Positions 8,421 through 16,956 of a stretch of DNA of 64,000 nucleotides are shown here, one piece after another. The DNA comes from Bacteroidota bacterium (GTDB lineage Bacteria > Bacteroidota > Bacteroidia > Cytophagales > Cytophagaceae). Under the pieces are notes generated by a model. That model saw only the letters and a program-made list of their open reading frames with translations. It was not told the origin of the DNA and did not search any database. The DNA lies in contig JAEVZS010000016.1 of NCBI GenBank assembly GCA_023392125.1, positions 1-64,000 on the forward strand. The letters run 5' to 3'. Position numbers and translations under genes: made by a program. Position 1 is the stretch's first letter. Every line of letters begins with the position of its first letter.

Positions 8421-9764
8421 TCAAAGATTTCCTAATACATTTTGCAATTGATAATATCGATACTGAGCTTCAATCCGGGCGGAAGCAAGTTCAAACCGTG
8501 TCTGCAGAACCTGTATGTCCGCATCCAGCAAATCCGTTATCAAAGCCGTCTGGTTCAAATAGTTGTTTTTTATAATCCGGGCATTTTCATCGGCATGAGC
8601 AATATTGGTCCGGGCTACCCCGATGCGCACGAGCGCTTCCTTGAAGCGGACGCAGGTCTCATAGACCTGCTGCCTGATCTTGTCTTCGGTATCATGATGC
8701 TCCATTTCTTCCTTCTTGAGCTCCAGCGAAGCAATCTTCATTTTGGGCACATTCATATACAGAGCCGATACCGGAAAGCTGGCCTTTACCCCCATTACTC
8801 CCAGCATATAGTTGCCGGGCGAGTACGGAAAAAGAAATATCTGCGGATTGGACAGGAAAAAATCACCGTACAACCCCACCTTCGGGCTTACATTGGCTCT
8901 TGTATACCGGAGCTCAAGGGCTTTGAGGGCAGTTTTCTTTTCCGATATATGATATTCAAAGGAGTTGTGAAATGCTTCGTGCAGATATTCTTCATAGGAA
9001 TTCAGCGCGATCGCCTCAGGATCTGTCTTTTCGACCGGAATGACCGGCTGTGCATCGGGCAGCCCCAGTATGATGTTCAGCTTCTGATTGGCAATAGCAA
9101 TATCGTTTTCGATCTGTACGAGCATCAGTCTCTGATTGGACAGCTTCAGCTCAATCCTCAGCTCGTCGCTTTTCAGCACCACCCCATTACGCAGCAGATG
9201 CCGGATTTCCTCCAGCTGCTTCTCCTGATTAATGATATCATTGATCATCAGCTCCCTGTATATCATACTGCGCTGCAAATCCAGGTAATACGAGGAGGCC
9301 TGCAGCTTTATCTCGGAAACGGTAAATTTCCTTTGCTCGTCAAGAATTTCGTGCCGGATTTTCTTCTTATCGATCGTCAGATTGATTTTATTACCATTAT
9401 AAACGGGAAGATACAGATCCGTACCCAGCCGGTAGAGCGTATGGATCACCTCGTGCTGTTCGGGCCTGTTCAGCAAGCCGCGGCTGTATACAGCAAGATT
9501 GGTGGCATGCTCGATAAAGCCCCTGACATCCCACTCCGGGAGACGTTCAAATTTTGCTTCCCTTACTTCACCCCTGCCTATCTCCGTTTCAAACTCGGCC
9601 AGCTTGATTTTTTTGCTGCTTTCAACAGCCTTTTCCCAGATTTCGTCCATCGACAAAGGCAGCGCAGCAGTATCTGCCGATATTGGATTATGCTGAGAAA
9701 AAAGCAACGTAAACCTGAAAGTAAACAGGCAGCACCACACTACCTTTTTGGGAAAGCGAAACAT
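8421..9764 (-). CDS. TolC-family outer-membrane channel
   Basis: A 447-residue protein with a signal peptide (about residues 1-23) and the two long helical repeats typical of TolC/OprM proteins, including LDLQRSMIYRELM and the late LLDADIQVLQTRFELASARIE. It is the first gene of the efflux operon and should form the outer-membrane exit duct. The gene starts about 255 bases from the divergent AraC-type gene, leaving space for a shared control region. CAAAATTA at 9787-9794 reads as a TAnnTTTG box on the minus strand and may be its promoter. Confidence 0.9.
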   Translation of the reverse strand: MFRFPKKVVWCCLFTFRFTLLFSQHNPISADTAALPLSMDEIWEKAVESSKKIKLAEFETEIGRGEVREAKFERLPEWDVRGFIEHATNLAVYSRGLLNRPEQHEVIHTLYRLGTDLYLPVYNGNKINLTIDKKKIRHEILDEQRKFTVSEIKLQASSYYLDLQRSMIYRELMINDIINQEKQLEEIRHLLRNGVVLKSDELRIELKLSNQRLMLVQIENDIAIANQKLNIILGLPDAQPVIPVEKTDPEAIALNSYEEYLHEAFHNSFEYHISEKKTALKALELRYTRANVSPKVGLYGDFFLSNPQIFLFPYSPGNYMLGVMGVKASFPVSALYMNVPKMKIASLELKKEEMEHHDTEDKIRQQVYETCVRFKEALVRIGVARTNIAHADENARIIKNNYLNQTALITDLLDADIQVLQTRFELASARIEAQYRYYQLQNVLGNL

Positions 9765-9986
9765 TTGTTTTGTCCTATTTATGGGGCAAAATTATTCGCT
9801 TTTTCGCATTCCGAATTATTCAAAACAGACGAAAATTTATCTGTTCCGGCCATATAATCATCCTTCCGGCCTCGTATATAAGTCCGCCGGCACAAATTGA
9901 ACTTTACCAATATTTTTTTGAAGAAAAAAAACCCCTTTCCGGACAAATATTTTTCCTTTTCCGACAAAAAACTCCGGATTACAAAC

Positions 9987-9994
9987 TATCTTTG
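9987..9994 (+). promoter_or_regulatory. Probable -7 box of the AraC-type gene
   Basis: TATCTTTG matches the Bacteroidota -7 consensus TAnnTTTG and lies 25 bases before the ATG at 10019. A clear -33 TTTG at the normal distance is not evident, which could mean activator-dependent transcription. The intergenic region also serves the divergent efflux operon. Confidence 0.5.
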
Positions 9995-10018
9995 CACAGA
10001 TAATTTCGAGGAAATATC

Positions 10019-10804
10019 ATGGGGTTAATAGCGTCTTTGCCTGAAATTGATAAGGATCCGTTTTCTGTTTATGTAATGCATGAACGCTCGGAAAAATTTA
10101 TACCCAGCCATACACATACCAAGGGACAGCTGTCCTATGTGGAAGGCGGTCTGGCGTATGTGCAGGTCAAGGACCGCTGCTATGTAATCCCGGCCAGGCA
10201 TTACTTCTGGATACCCAGCGGCCTGGCGCACGTATTAAAGATAGGCCATTCGGGTACCGTACTGCGATCGCTGTTTTTTTATGCCCACGATGATTCCAAG
10301 CATACGTTTTACTCACAAATAGGCATCTATCCGATCAATGAGCTGCTGGTACAGATGATCAAATACTCGGAATCCTGGGATGGTGATATTATTCCGGACG
10401 ACAACCGGTATTCATTCCTGACGGTGATAAAAAATATCCTGCCGGAAATCAGCGACCGGAAAATTCCTATTGCCCTGCCTTTTACCGAAAACGAACGGAT
10501 TCAGCCTATTTTAAGATATATTGAAGCAAATTATTCGGAAGGGCATTCGCTCAAAGAGTTAAGCCTGAAATTTGCTCTGAGCGAACGGACCTTATCCCGC
10601 CTGTTTCAGTCTACACTCAATATGTCGTTTCTCCAGTATCTCAAATTATTCCGGATGGTAAAGGCTATTGAGCTGATGCTGCAGACCGAGCTTTCATTAA
10701 GTGAAATTGCGTATTCGGTAGGCTATCAGAATATTTCTTCCTTCAGCGCCTCATTTCACAAGCTGACCAATTACAGGCCGTCTGATTTCAAAAGAGATAT
10801 CTGA
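10019..10804 (+). CDS. AraC-family transcriptional regulator
   Basis: A 261-residue regulator. An N-terminal cupin-like sensor domain contains SHTHTKGQLSYVEGGLAYV and HYFWIPSGLAHVL. A C-terminal double helix-turn-helix (about residues 160-258) contains LSLKFALSERTLSRLFQ and LSEIAYSVGYQNISSFSASF. It is transcribed away from the TolC/HlyD/MFS operon, so it probably controls that pump in response to a small molecule bound by the cupin domain. The link is inferred from position only. Confidence 0.88.
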   Translation: MGLIASLPEIDKDPFSVYVMHERSEKFIPSHTHTKGQLSYVEGGLAYVQVKDRCYVIPARHYFWIPSGLAHVLKIGHSGTVLRSLFFYAHDDSKHTFYSQIGIYPINELLVQMIKYSESWDGDIIPDDNRYSFLTVIKNILPEISDRKIPIALPFTENERIQPILRYIEANYSEGHSLKELSLKFALSERTLSRLFQSTLNMSFLQYLKLFRMVKAIELMLQTELSLSEIAYSVGYQNISSFSASFHKLTNYRPSDFKRDI

Positions 10805-11269
10805 CAGGCTCCTTATTACTTACCTTTCTGCGCGCTGTAGCATAGCTAAAGACGAAGGTCCTATGGAGCAGGCCGCTTATTTTTCAATGCCACACTATGG
10901 GCTGAGACTTCCGCAGACTTCGAGAGCCTCAGCCTGCGGGGACCTCAACCCGATTCCTGCCCCGCTGTGCTCCCTGAATCGCAGACTTTAAACTTCCCCC
11001 CCCCGGAAAGGAATACAACCTAATTTATCTCATTGTCTGAAAAAAGAAACCTGATCTCATATAGCTATCTTCCTTCGCTCCTTTTTGGCAACTATTCCTG
11101 AGCCATAGATATATGCATTCAAATCCCGGCCTGTAAAAAACAAGTTTTTTTATTTGCGCAACCAAATGATTGCATTTATATTTGCAACTATATAGTTTCA
11201 TATTAGTTATTCACAGGAACTACAGTCAGTTGCTGTCAGAATGATTATGGTTCACACAACGCAGATACC
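10805..11269. other. Intergenic region before the ArsR gene
   Basis: No gene is visible in these 465 bases. The left part is G+C-richer and includes a run of nine or more C at about 10998. The right part holds a good promoter (11153-11184). Confidence 0.6.
11153..11184 (+). promoter_or_regulatory. Bacteroidota-type promoter for the ArsR operon
   Basis: TTTG at 11153-11156 (-33 box) and TATATTTG at 11177-11184 (-7 box TAnnTTTG) are separated by 20 bases, which fits the primary sigma-factor consensus of this phylum. The predicted start lies about 80 bases upstream of the ATG at 11270. CAACTATATAGTTTC just downstream contains a short inverted repeat that could be an ArsR operator. Confidence 0.6.
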
Positions 11270-11590
11270 ATGAGAAGAGATGTATTTCAGGCCATAGCCG
11301 ACCCGACCCGCCGGGCAATCATAGCGCTTATTGCTCTGCAGGCCATGACGCCCAATGCCATTGCCGAACACTTTAACACATCCAGGCAGGCTGTTTCCAA
11401 GCACCTGCGTATCCTTGCCGAATGTGAGCTGATCCAATCCCGTCCTCAGGGCAGGGAAATATATTACCACCTCGAAATAGAAAAAATGAAAGAAATAGAC
11501 CAGTGGCTGGAACAGTTCAGAAAAATCTGGGAACAGCGCTTCTCGCAGCTGGACGATGTATTATCAACACTTAAAAACAAGCAAAAATGA
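11270..11590 (+). CDS. ArsR-family winged-helix repressor
   Basis: A 106-residue protein starting with the ArsR-family signature DVFQAIADPTRRAIIALI and containing the recognition region NAIAEHFNTSRQAVSKHLRI followed by a REIYYHLE wing. There are no metal-binding cysteines, so it belongs to the non-metal branch that is often paired with SRPBCC proteins. Its stop overlaps the start of that gene by 4 bases (ATGA). It probably represses its own operon and senses an unknown signal. Confidence 0.9.
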   Translation: MRRDVFQAIADPTRRAIIALIALQAMTPNAIAEHFNTSRQAVSKHLRILAECELIQSRPQGREIYYHLEIEKMKEIDQWLEQFRKIWEQRFSQLDDVLSTLKNKQK

Positions 11591-12549
11591 ACAAAGCGAT
11601 CCTTTTCAACTTTGACGTAGACAAAGCAAACAAAAAAATAAACGTAGAGCGCTCCTTTGATGCACCCATCGACCTGGTCTGGGCAGCCTGGACCGATCCC
11701 CGAATACTTGATCAGTGGTGGGCCCCCAAACCCTGGCGGGCAGAAACCAAATCCATGGATTTTTCGGAGGGCGGACGCTGGCTCTACTGTATGATCGGTC
11801 CCGAAGGGGAAAAGCACTGGAGTCTTTTTGACTACGAAAAGATAAGCCCCCTGCACCGCTTCTCAGGTCGGGACGCTTTTTGCGATGAGCAGGGTGTCAT
11901 CAGCAAAGACCAGCCCCGCAGCTCCTGGGAAAATACCTTTGCTGATGAGGACGACACGACAACGGTGCGTATAGAAATCCGTTTCGAAGCGCTGGAGGAT
12001 CTGGAAACCATTATCGAAATGGGATTCAAAGAAGGGTTTACCATGGGACTGGAAAATCTGGATCAGTATATCAGCAGCCAGTTTTACCTGCGCAAGCAAA
12101 AGAAGCCGGACAACCGGGTCAGGGTGGCAACCTATATCAACTGTCCAGGCAATACAGAGGAAGCGTTCAGCTTCTACAAATCAGTTTTCAAGACCGAGTT
12201 CGTAAACGGTATTCAGCGATTCGGGGATATTCCTGCGACTCCGGACCAGCCACCGGTCAGCGAGCAGGTCAAAAAAATGGTACTTCATATCGAGCTGCCT
12301 CTTCCCGGCGGCCATATTCTGATGGGTACCGATGCCCCCAAAGAAATGGGATTTACCGTGGTACAGGGCAACAATATGCACATTAATCTGGAACCGGAGT
12401 CAAGGGAAGAAACAGAGCGTATATTCCGTGAGCTATCAGAAGGCGGCAATGTCAGCATGCCGCTGCAGGATATGTTCTGGGGAGCTTACTACGGCAGCTT
12501 TACGGACAAATTCGGCATCAACTGGATGCTGAATTTTCAGCAGAAGTAA
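11587..12549 (+). CDS. SRPBCC (AHSA1-like) and VOC/PhnB fusion
   Basis: A 320-residue fusion of two domains usually encoded separately. Residues about 15-160 are an AHSA1/START-like SRPBCC domain (VERSFDAPIDLVWAAWTDP, then WWAPKPW). Residues about 175-318 are a PhnB-like VOC domain (ATYINCPGNTEEAFSFYKSVF, then the C-terminal FWGAYYGSFTDKFGINWM). Both folds bind hydrophobic or small ligands. Translation is coupled to the ArsR gene by a 4-base overlap. The pair probably forms a ligand-handling unit under ArsR control. No catalytic activity can be assigned. Confidence 0.88.
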   Translation: MNKAILFNFDVDKANKKINVERSFDAPIDLVWAAWTDPRILDQWWAPKPWRAETKSMDFSEGGRWLYCMIGPEGEKHWSLFDYEKISPLHRFSGRDAFCDEQGVISKDQPRSSWENTFADEDDTTTVRIEIRFEALEDLETIIEMGFKEGFTMGLENLDQYISSQFYLRKQKKPDNRVRVATYINCPGNTEEAFSFYKSVFKTEFVNGIQRFGDIPATPDQPPVSEQVKKMVLHIELPLPGGHILMGTDAPKEMGFTVVQGNNMHINLEPESREETERIFRELSEGGNVSMPLQDMFWGAYYGSFTDKFGINWMLNFQQK

Positions 12550-12552
12550 AGC

Positions 12553-12591
12553 AAACGCGCCTTCATACAACGGATATGAAGGCGCGTTTTT
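12553..12591. terminator. Bidirectional rho-independent terminator
   Basis: A perfect 15-base inverted repeat (AAACGCGCCTTCATA and its complement) with a 7-base loop is flanked by A and T runs. It lies between two convergent genes, the fusion protein ending at 12549 and the LRR protein ending at 12610, and can serve both. Confidence 0.85.
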
Positions 12592-12609
12592 ATCTATACA
12601 GATCAGGGT

Positions 12610-13590
12610 TTACTGACGCACTATACGCGAGGTGCGCTCTCCGCTGCGAAGCATATATATACCCTCCGGCCAGTCTGATACAGAAATCTGCTCTACCTTG
12701 CGGTAACTGCCGGTTAGCTGCCCTTGTGCATTGTAGACCTCTACATGATCCAGCAACTCTCCCAGATACAAGCGGTCACTTACCGGATTTGGATACAGTG
12801 TCCATATATGCTTTTCCGTCTGCAAAGCGGTCACGAGGCAATCCGGACGATTGGGACCAACCTCAAATAAACTGATATGCCCCGGATTAACCGGCACAGG
12901 ATCAAAACAATTGTCGAACGCGTAAAGTGAATTCAGTGTTGCCGGAAGCTCCGGCAAAGTCCTCAGAAAATTTCCTGCGCATTGCAGCTCCTCCAATTGG
13001 GCCGGGAGCTCCGGCAAAGCATCAAGCTGATTGTATGAGCATGCCAGTTTTTTCAGTGAATCCGGCAAAAGCGGCAGCTGGTTCAGATCATTGTACAGAC
13101 ATCCCAGAAACGCCAGTGAGTCGGGAAGCCTTGGCAACGAAGTGATATTATTGTAGGATACTTCCAGCACTCTCAGGCTGGCAGGAAGAGCCGGCAGGTT
13201 CTGTACGGCATTGTACACACAATAGATTTCACGCAGACCGGAAGGCAATTCAGGCAATACAGATATATTTATACGAAGACAGGCCAGCTTTTCCAGTGAA
13301 GCTGGCAGATCCGGCAATACATTCAATGGGTTTTCACTGCATATCAATGTCTTTAGCCCGACAAAATAGTGCAGCCCCTCCAGTGATCCGATATCACGTC
13401 TGGAGATGTTCAGCTCAACAGCTCCTGTGATAGCAGGATGCGTAATATCCATATTGTCTTCTGCATCAAAAGCCTCCGGAAAAAACTCCTGCAAGGCCTT
13501 TCGGAAATTCTCGTCCGGTATGCGCTCATACTGCTGAGCATAAGAAAAAAGGCTGCATATCAGCAGGATTGATGTAAAAAATTGTTTCAT
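12610..13590 (-). CDS. Secreted leucine-rich-repeat protein, T9SS type A
   Basis: A 326-residue protein. The ATG at 13590 gives a clean signal peptide (residues 1-19, ending SYAQ); the frame extends upstream but without signal character. Residues about 65-235 form about eight leucine-rich repeats of about 20 residues with the pattern LPxLPxSLxxLxCxxNxL. The C-terminus (YPNPVSDRLYLGEL to the end) is a T9SS type A sorting domain. It should be a surface or secreted binding protein. The partner is unknown. Confidence 0.87.
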   Translation of the reverse strand: MKQFFTSILLICSLFSYAQQYERIPDENFRKALQEFFPEAFDAEDNMDITHPAITGAVELNISRRDIGSLEGLHYFVGLKTLICSENPLNVLPDLPASLEKLACLRINISVLPELPSGLREIYCVYNAVQNLPALPASLRVLEVSYNNITSLPRLPDSLAFLGCLYNDLNQLPLLPDSLKKLACSYNQLDALPELPAQLEELQCAGNFLRTLPELPATLNSLYAFDNCFDPVPVNPGHISLFEVGPNRPDCLVTALQTEKHIWTLYPNPVSDRLYLGELLDHVEVYNAQGQLTGSYRKVEQISVSDWPEGIYMLRSGERTSRIVRQ

Positions 13591-13815
13591 GATCAGAGTA
13601 CTTAGTATGCTGTTTAAAAAGTTTTTGAATGTAAAGCTATTCACTCTATGCAACAAATACTAATCGTATCCGAAAACAAACGGCAGAAAATCAATCCGGA
13701 ACCTGACATAAATTAACAGCCGCAGACTTTGATATGAGCAACCGCCTGCGTATTCTTACAGCTAAAACCGGTCGGATTAATTCTCTGTCCGCAAATCTGA
13801 AAACACCATACAGTC

Positions 13816-14280
13816 ATGACACCTGCTAATGATATCCGCGTAGAAGCGCAACTGATGATACGCCAGCCCGCAGACAAAGTCTATCAGGCTTTTGTCGATC
13901 CGGCCATTACCACCAATTTCTGGTTTACCAAGGCAAGCGGACCGCTTGAGACAGGCAAAACCACGGTCTGGGAATGGGAAATGTACGGCGTATCCAGCGC
14001 TGTGCATACCAAAGAGCTCGTACCCGGAAAGAAGATAGTCTTTGAGTGGGATGAGCCGGCCACCACGGTAGTATTTACTTTTACCGCGCTGGATGAAAAC
14101 CGCACCTATGTGCAGATTACCAATTACGGGTTTCAGCAGACCGGCGCTGAGCTCATTCAGGCGATTAAGGACAATACAGGTGGCTTTACCACGGTGCTTG
14201 ACGGACTGAAAGCATGGCTGGAGCATGGTATCCGGCTTAATCTGATCGCTGACAAGTTTCCGCCGGATGCTCCGCTATAA
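13816..14280 (+). CDS. SRPBCC family protein
   Basis: A 154-residue single-domain START-like protein. It shows IRVEAQLMIRQPADKVYQAFVDPAITTNF-type N-terminal features, a central TVWEWEMYG, and a C-terminal helix with GGFTTVLDGLKAWLEHG. The fold binds hydrophobic ligands in a cavity. It stands alone, converging on the minus-strand gene at 14297. Function unknown. Confidence 0.82.
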   Translation: MTPANDIRVEAQLMIRQPADKVYQAFVDPAITTNFWFTKASGPLETGKTTVWEWEMYGVSSAVHTKELVPGKKIVFEWDEPATTVVFTFTALDENRTYVQITNYGFQQTGAELIQAIKDNTGGFTTVLDGLKAWLEHGIRLNLIADKFPPDAPL

Positions 14281-14296
14281 GATAAATACCCCTGCA

Positions 14297-14926
14297 CTAC
14301 AGGTGAATATTGAGCATAAACCCGCCCAGACGGTTGGTTATATAATGTAAAACCGAGACATTTCCGTATATATTTTTATTCAATCCGACACTCAACAGTA
14401 ATCCGGCTCTGGTCTCCGCTGCCAGTGAAATACGCGGGCACAGGCTTACTTCCAGACCCAAGGCCGGCATCAGGCCGGTACTGAACGTTTTAGTGACATA
14501 TTCCAATTGCTCTCCGGCAAAACCACCATCCTGCTCAACCAATCGATGCGTATAGGCAGCAGCCAGGTCAAGAGCTCCGTAGATACGAACGCTCTGCCCG
14601 ATCTTTATCCCTTTTTCCATACCGACGCGCAGCAACCCTTGTCGGTCATTATAGATATAACTGGGCATATCAAACGAGCCGGGAGTAGCCTTACGAATTC
14701 TTTCGGCCCGCGTATATTCTGCCGCGATACGGTAATTGACCTTTTCTGTACATCGCTTCAATACAATTCCGGACAAAACATGTGGTGTAAATCTGTCATT
14801 GACATAGCTACCTGATTCGCTGAACAGAATCGGAGCAATCACATAGCGGTGATCGCCGGACTGCGCACCGGCAGTCAGAGAAAAGCATATAAAAACAACG
14901 ACAGCAAAAAAACCATGCAACATCAT
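14297..14926 (-). CDS. Exported protein, probable outer-membrane beta-barrel
   Basis: A 209-residue protein with a signal peptide (residues 1-22, ending in AGAQ), then alternating polar and hydrophobic strands such as YRIAAEYTRAER, VRIYGALDLAAAYTHR and ISLAAETRAGLLLSVG. This pattern suggests a small outer-membrane barrel, as in PorT- or OmpW-sized proteins. I do not recognise a specific family. Confidence 0.6.
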   Translation of the reverse strand: MMLHGFFAVVVFICFSLTAGAQSGDHRYVIAPILFSESGSYVNDRFTPHVLSGIVLKRCTEKVNYRIAAEYTRAERIRKATPGSFDMPSYIYNDRQGLLRVGMEKGIKIGQSVRIYGALDLAAAYTHRLVEQDGGFAGEQLEYVTKTFSTGLMPALGLEVSLCPRISLAAETRAGLLLSVGLNKNIYGNVSVLHYITNRLGGFMLNIHL

Positions 14927-15094
14927 ATCAAAACTTAATAATAAAACAATGATAAGTACAGATAACGGCGTAAAAGTAACTGTTCTTTCTTATAAGAAAA
15001 TAGGGATCCTTTCCTTCGGAAATACAGGAAGAAAAAATTCAGCAACCAGGGCAAAAATGACTTTAATCAGTTTTTATAAGGAAAAAGGTCATTT

Positions 15095-15122
15095 TTTGCC
15101 TGCCCCCCTGTCTATACTTTTG
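15095..15122 (+). promoter_or_regulatory. Promoter of the 15.1-19.2 kb module
   Basis: TTTG at 15095-15098 and TACTTTTG at 15115-15122 resemble the -33 and -7 boxes of Bacteroidota promoters, spaced by 16 bases. The predicted start is about 20-25 bases before the ATG at 15151. It could drive the gene run up to 19241. Confidence 0.5.
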
Positions 15123-15150
15123 CATCAAACAGTGTACAGATTTAGTAGTT

Positions 15151-15522
15151 ATGACAAACAGCACGCTAACACACAATTTCTCGACTGAGCTGCTTTCCGA
15201 GATAGATTTTCTGAAAAAGGAAGTAGATTTTCTGCTGGGCCTGCTCCGCAACGGCTATTCGGCAACGCTCAATATGGACGGAATCAGACGGCTGGACAAC
15301 ATGTGGAAAGGCTTTGAAGAGAATATTCAGCGTATGGAAGCGCTGTCCGGACTGATCAATGTACCGGAAGGCGGCGCTGAACAAAACGGAGAAAAGAGTC
15401 ATTTTATGCTTGATGATGAAAGTATAATTTCTGAATTTTACCGGATCAGCGGGGCGCTGCGCTCTGTGAAAGAAAATTTTTATGACTACATGTCCGGAAA
15501 ATCCGGCCGCTTAAGTTTTTAA
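15151..15522 (+). CDS. Hypothetical helical protein
   Basis: A 123-residue protein predicted to be mostly alpha-helical (FSTELLSEIDFLKKEVDFL, LDNMWKGFEENIQRMEAL). No signal peptide or membrane segment is seen and no family is recognised. It is the first gene of a same-strand run with a D-lactate dehydrogenase and an oxygen-sensor-like two-component system, 21 bases before the dehydrogenase. A role in that module is inferred from position. Confidence 0.7.
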   Translation: MTNSTLTHNFSTELLSEIDFLKKEVDFLLGLLRNGYSATLNMDGIRRLDNMWKGFEENIQRMEALSGLINVPEGGAEQNGEKSHFMLDDESIISEFYRISGALRSVKENFYDYMSGKSGRLSF

Positions 15523-15543
15523 CTCTGATAAATACAACCATCC

Positions 15544-16539
15544 ATGAAAGTTGCCATATACAGTACACGCGGATACGAACGCACTTATCTCGAAAAATCC
15601 AATAACGGTCAGCTTGATCTGCTGTTTCTGGAAGAAGCGCTTTCATCGGATACCGTCAGTCTGGCAGAGGGTTGTGAGGCGGTTTCCATATTTACCAACG
15701 ATGACGGATCTGCTCCCATCCTGGAGAAATTGTCGAAGCTCGGCGTAAAATACATCGCCATACGTGCAGCGGGCTATGACCAGACGGATATCAGCAAAGC
15801 CGGTGAGCTGGGCATACGTGTAGGCAATGTACCGGAATATTCCCCCTACTCGATCGCCGAGCATACCATCGCTATGATACAGGCGCTCAACCGCAAGATC
15901 GTGCTGGCAGACAAGAAAGTAAAAGCCTACAACTTCAGCCTCAATGATCTCATCGGGTATGATCTTAACGGAAAAACTGTCGGTATTGTAGGACTTGGTA
16001 AAATCGGGGGCATTGTAGCCCGGATTCTCAACGCTTTTGGCTGCCGGCTGCTGGGATACGATATTGAGCCCAATCAGGAATTTATAGAAAAATACGGAGT
16101 CAGCTATGTGGGACTCGATGAGCTTTGCGAGCAGTCTGATATCATTTCCCTGCATGCGCCGCTCAACGAGCATACCAAATACATGATCGACAAAAATCGT
16201 ATAGCCCGCATGAAAAAAGGGGTAATGATTATCAATACCGGTCGCGGAGGGCTGATCAACACACAGGATGCCATAGACGGACTCAAATCCGGACAGATCG
16301 GATACCTGGGACTGGACGTTTACGAAAAGGAAAAAGGGCTTTTCTTTTATGATCATTCAGACAGCATCCCTCAGGATGATGTATTTGCCCGTCTGCTCAG
16401 CTTCAAAAATGTGCTGATCACGGGTCATCAGGCTTTCCTTACTTCCAACGCGCTCGAAAATATTGCCGATATGACGATCTATCATCTCAGCAGCTGGAGC
16501 AAAGGACAAAAATCCAAACATGAACTTACTGATTTCTAA
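15544..16539 (+). CDS. ldhA: D-lactate dehydrogenase (2-hydroxyacid family)
   Basis: A 331-residue NAD-dependent D-2-hydroxyacid dehydrogenase. It has the N-terminal catalytic-domain start KVAIYSTRGYERTYLE, the Rossmann motif GLGKIGGIVARIL (about residues 148-160), and the substrate-side LHAPLNEHTKYMID and INTGRGGLINT with the catalytic Arg. The late GHQAFLTSNAL carries the catalytic His. The overall pattern fits fermentative D-lactate dehydrogenases, which reduce pyruvate to D-lactate and regenerate NAD+. Its place next to a FixL-like sensor and a receiver-CRP regulator suggests induction when oxygen is short. The exact substrate among 2-hydroxyacids is inferred. Confidence 0.85.
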   Translation: MKVAIYSTRGYERTYLEKSNNGQLDLLFLEEALSSDTVSLAEGCEAVSIFTNDDGSAPILEKLSKLGVKYIAIRAAGYDQTDISKAGELGIRVGNVPEYSPYSIAEHTIAMIQALNRKIVLADKKVKAYNFSLNDLIGYDLNGKTVGIVGLGKIGGIVARILNAFGCRLLGYDIEPNQEFIEKYGVSYVGLDELCEQSDIISLHAPLNEHTKYMIDKNRIARMKKGVMIINTGRGGLINTQDAIDGLKSGQIGYLGLDVYEKEKGLFFYDHSDSIPQDDVFARLLSFKNVLITGHQAFLTSNALENIADMTIYHLSSWSKGQKSKHELTDF

Positions 16540-16544
16540 ACAGC

Positions 16545-16916
16545 ATGATAAAATATAAAGGACACACCACAAATCTGTTGTCAGACCTGTCACTTGAACT
16601 CGGACATGCCGTTGATTTGAAGCAGTCGGAAAATGTCCTGGGAAACTTCTTTCACTATGTGCTGAAAGAAATTTCCATAGAAAAAAATATCGAGCTGCTT
16701 TCTCTTTTGCCGGCTTTTATCAAGCCCTTTTGCCAGAAGCAGCCGGACCAGCCAGCCACGCTGGCAAAAACAGAAAGTAAAGTCACACAGGCTGTGCTCC
16801 GGGTACTCAGCAAATACATTCCCGCAGAAAAGCTTCAGTCTGTTTATGCCTGCTTTCCCTCTTCGATATGGGCGTCACCGGCGCAGCCTGTAAAAAATCT
16901 TTGCCTCGCTGCCTGA
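16545..16916 (+). CDS. Hypothetical protein, DUF2267-like
   Basis: A 123-residue protein with helical segments, including ISIEKNIELLSLLPAFIKPF and VTQAVLRVLSKYIPAEKLQSV. These are faintly like DUF2267 proteins, in which a conserved 'LP-F-K' helix is followed by a second helical repeat. It begins 5 bases after the dehydrogenase stop, so it is part of the same transcript. Function unknown. Confidence 0.6.
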   Translation: MIKYKGHTTNLLSDLSLELGHAVDLKQSENVLGNFFHYVLKEISIEKNIELLSLLPAFIKPFCQKQPDQPATLAKTESKVTQAVLRVLSKYIPAEKLQSVYACFPSSIWASPAQPVKNLCLAA

Positions 16917-16956
16917 TTATCCTGTATATTGCATATCAACCTATTATTGACACGAT

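Noticed and set aside
8442..9857. 471-residue plus-strand open frame
   Set aside because: It lies antisense to the TolC-family gene, has no family features, and its composition is that of a shadow frame.
14949..15188. 79-residue plus-strand open frame before the 15151 gene
   Set aside because: It overlaps the promoter and the start of the next gene and has no recognisable features.
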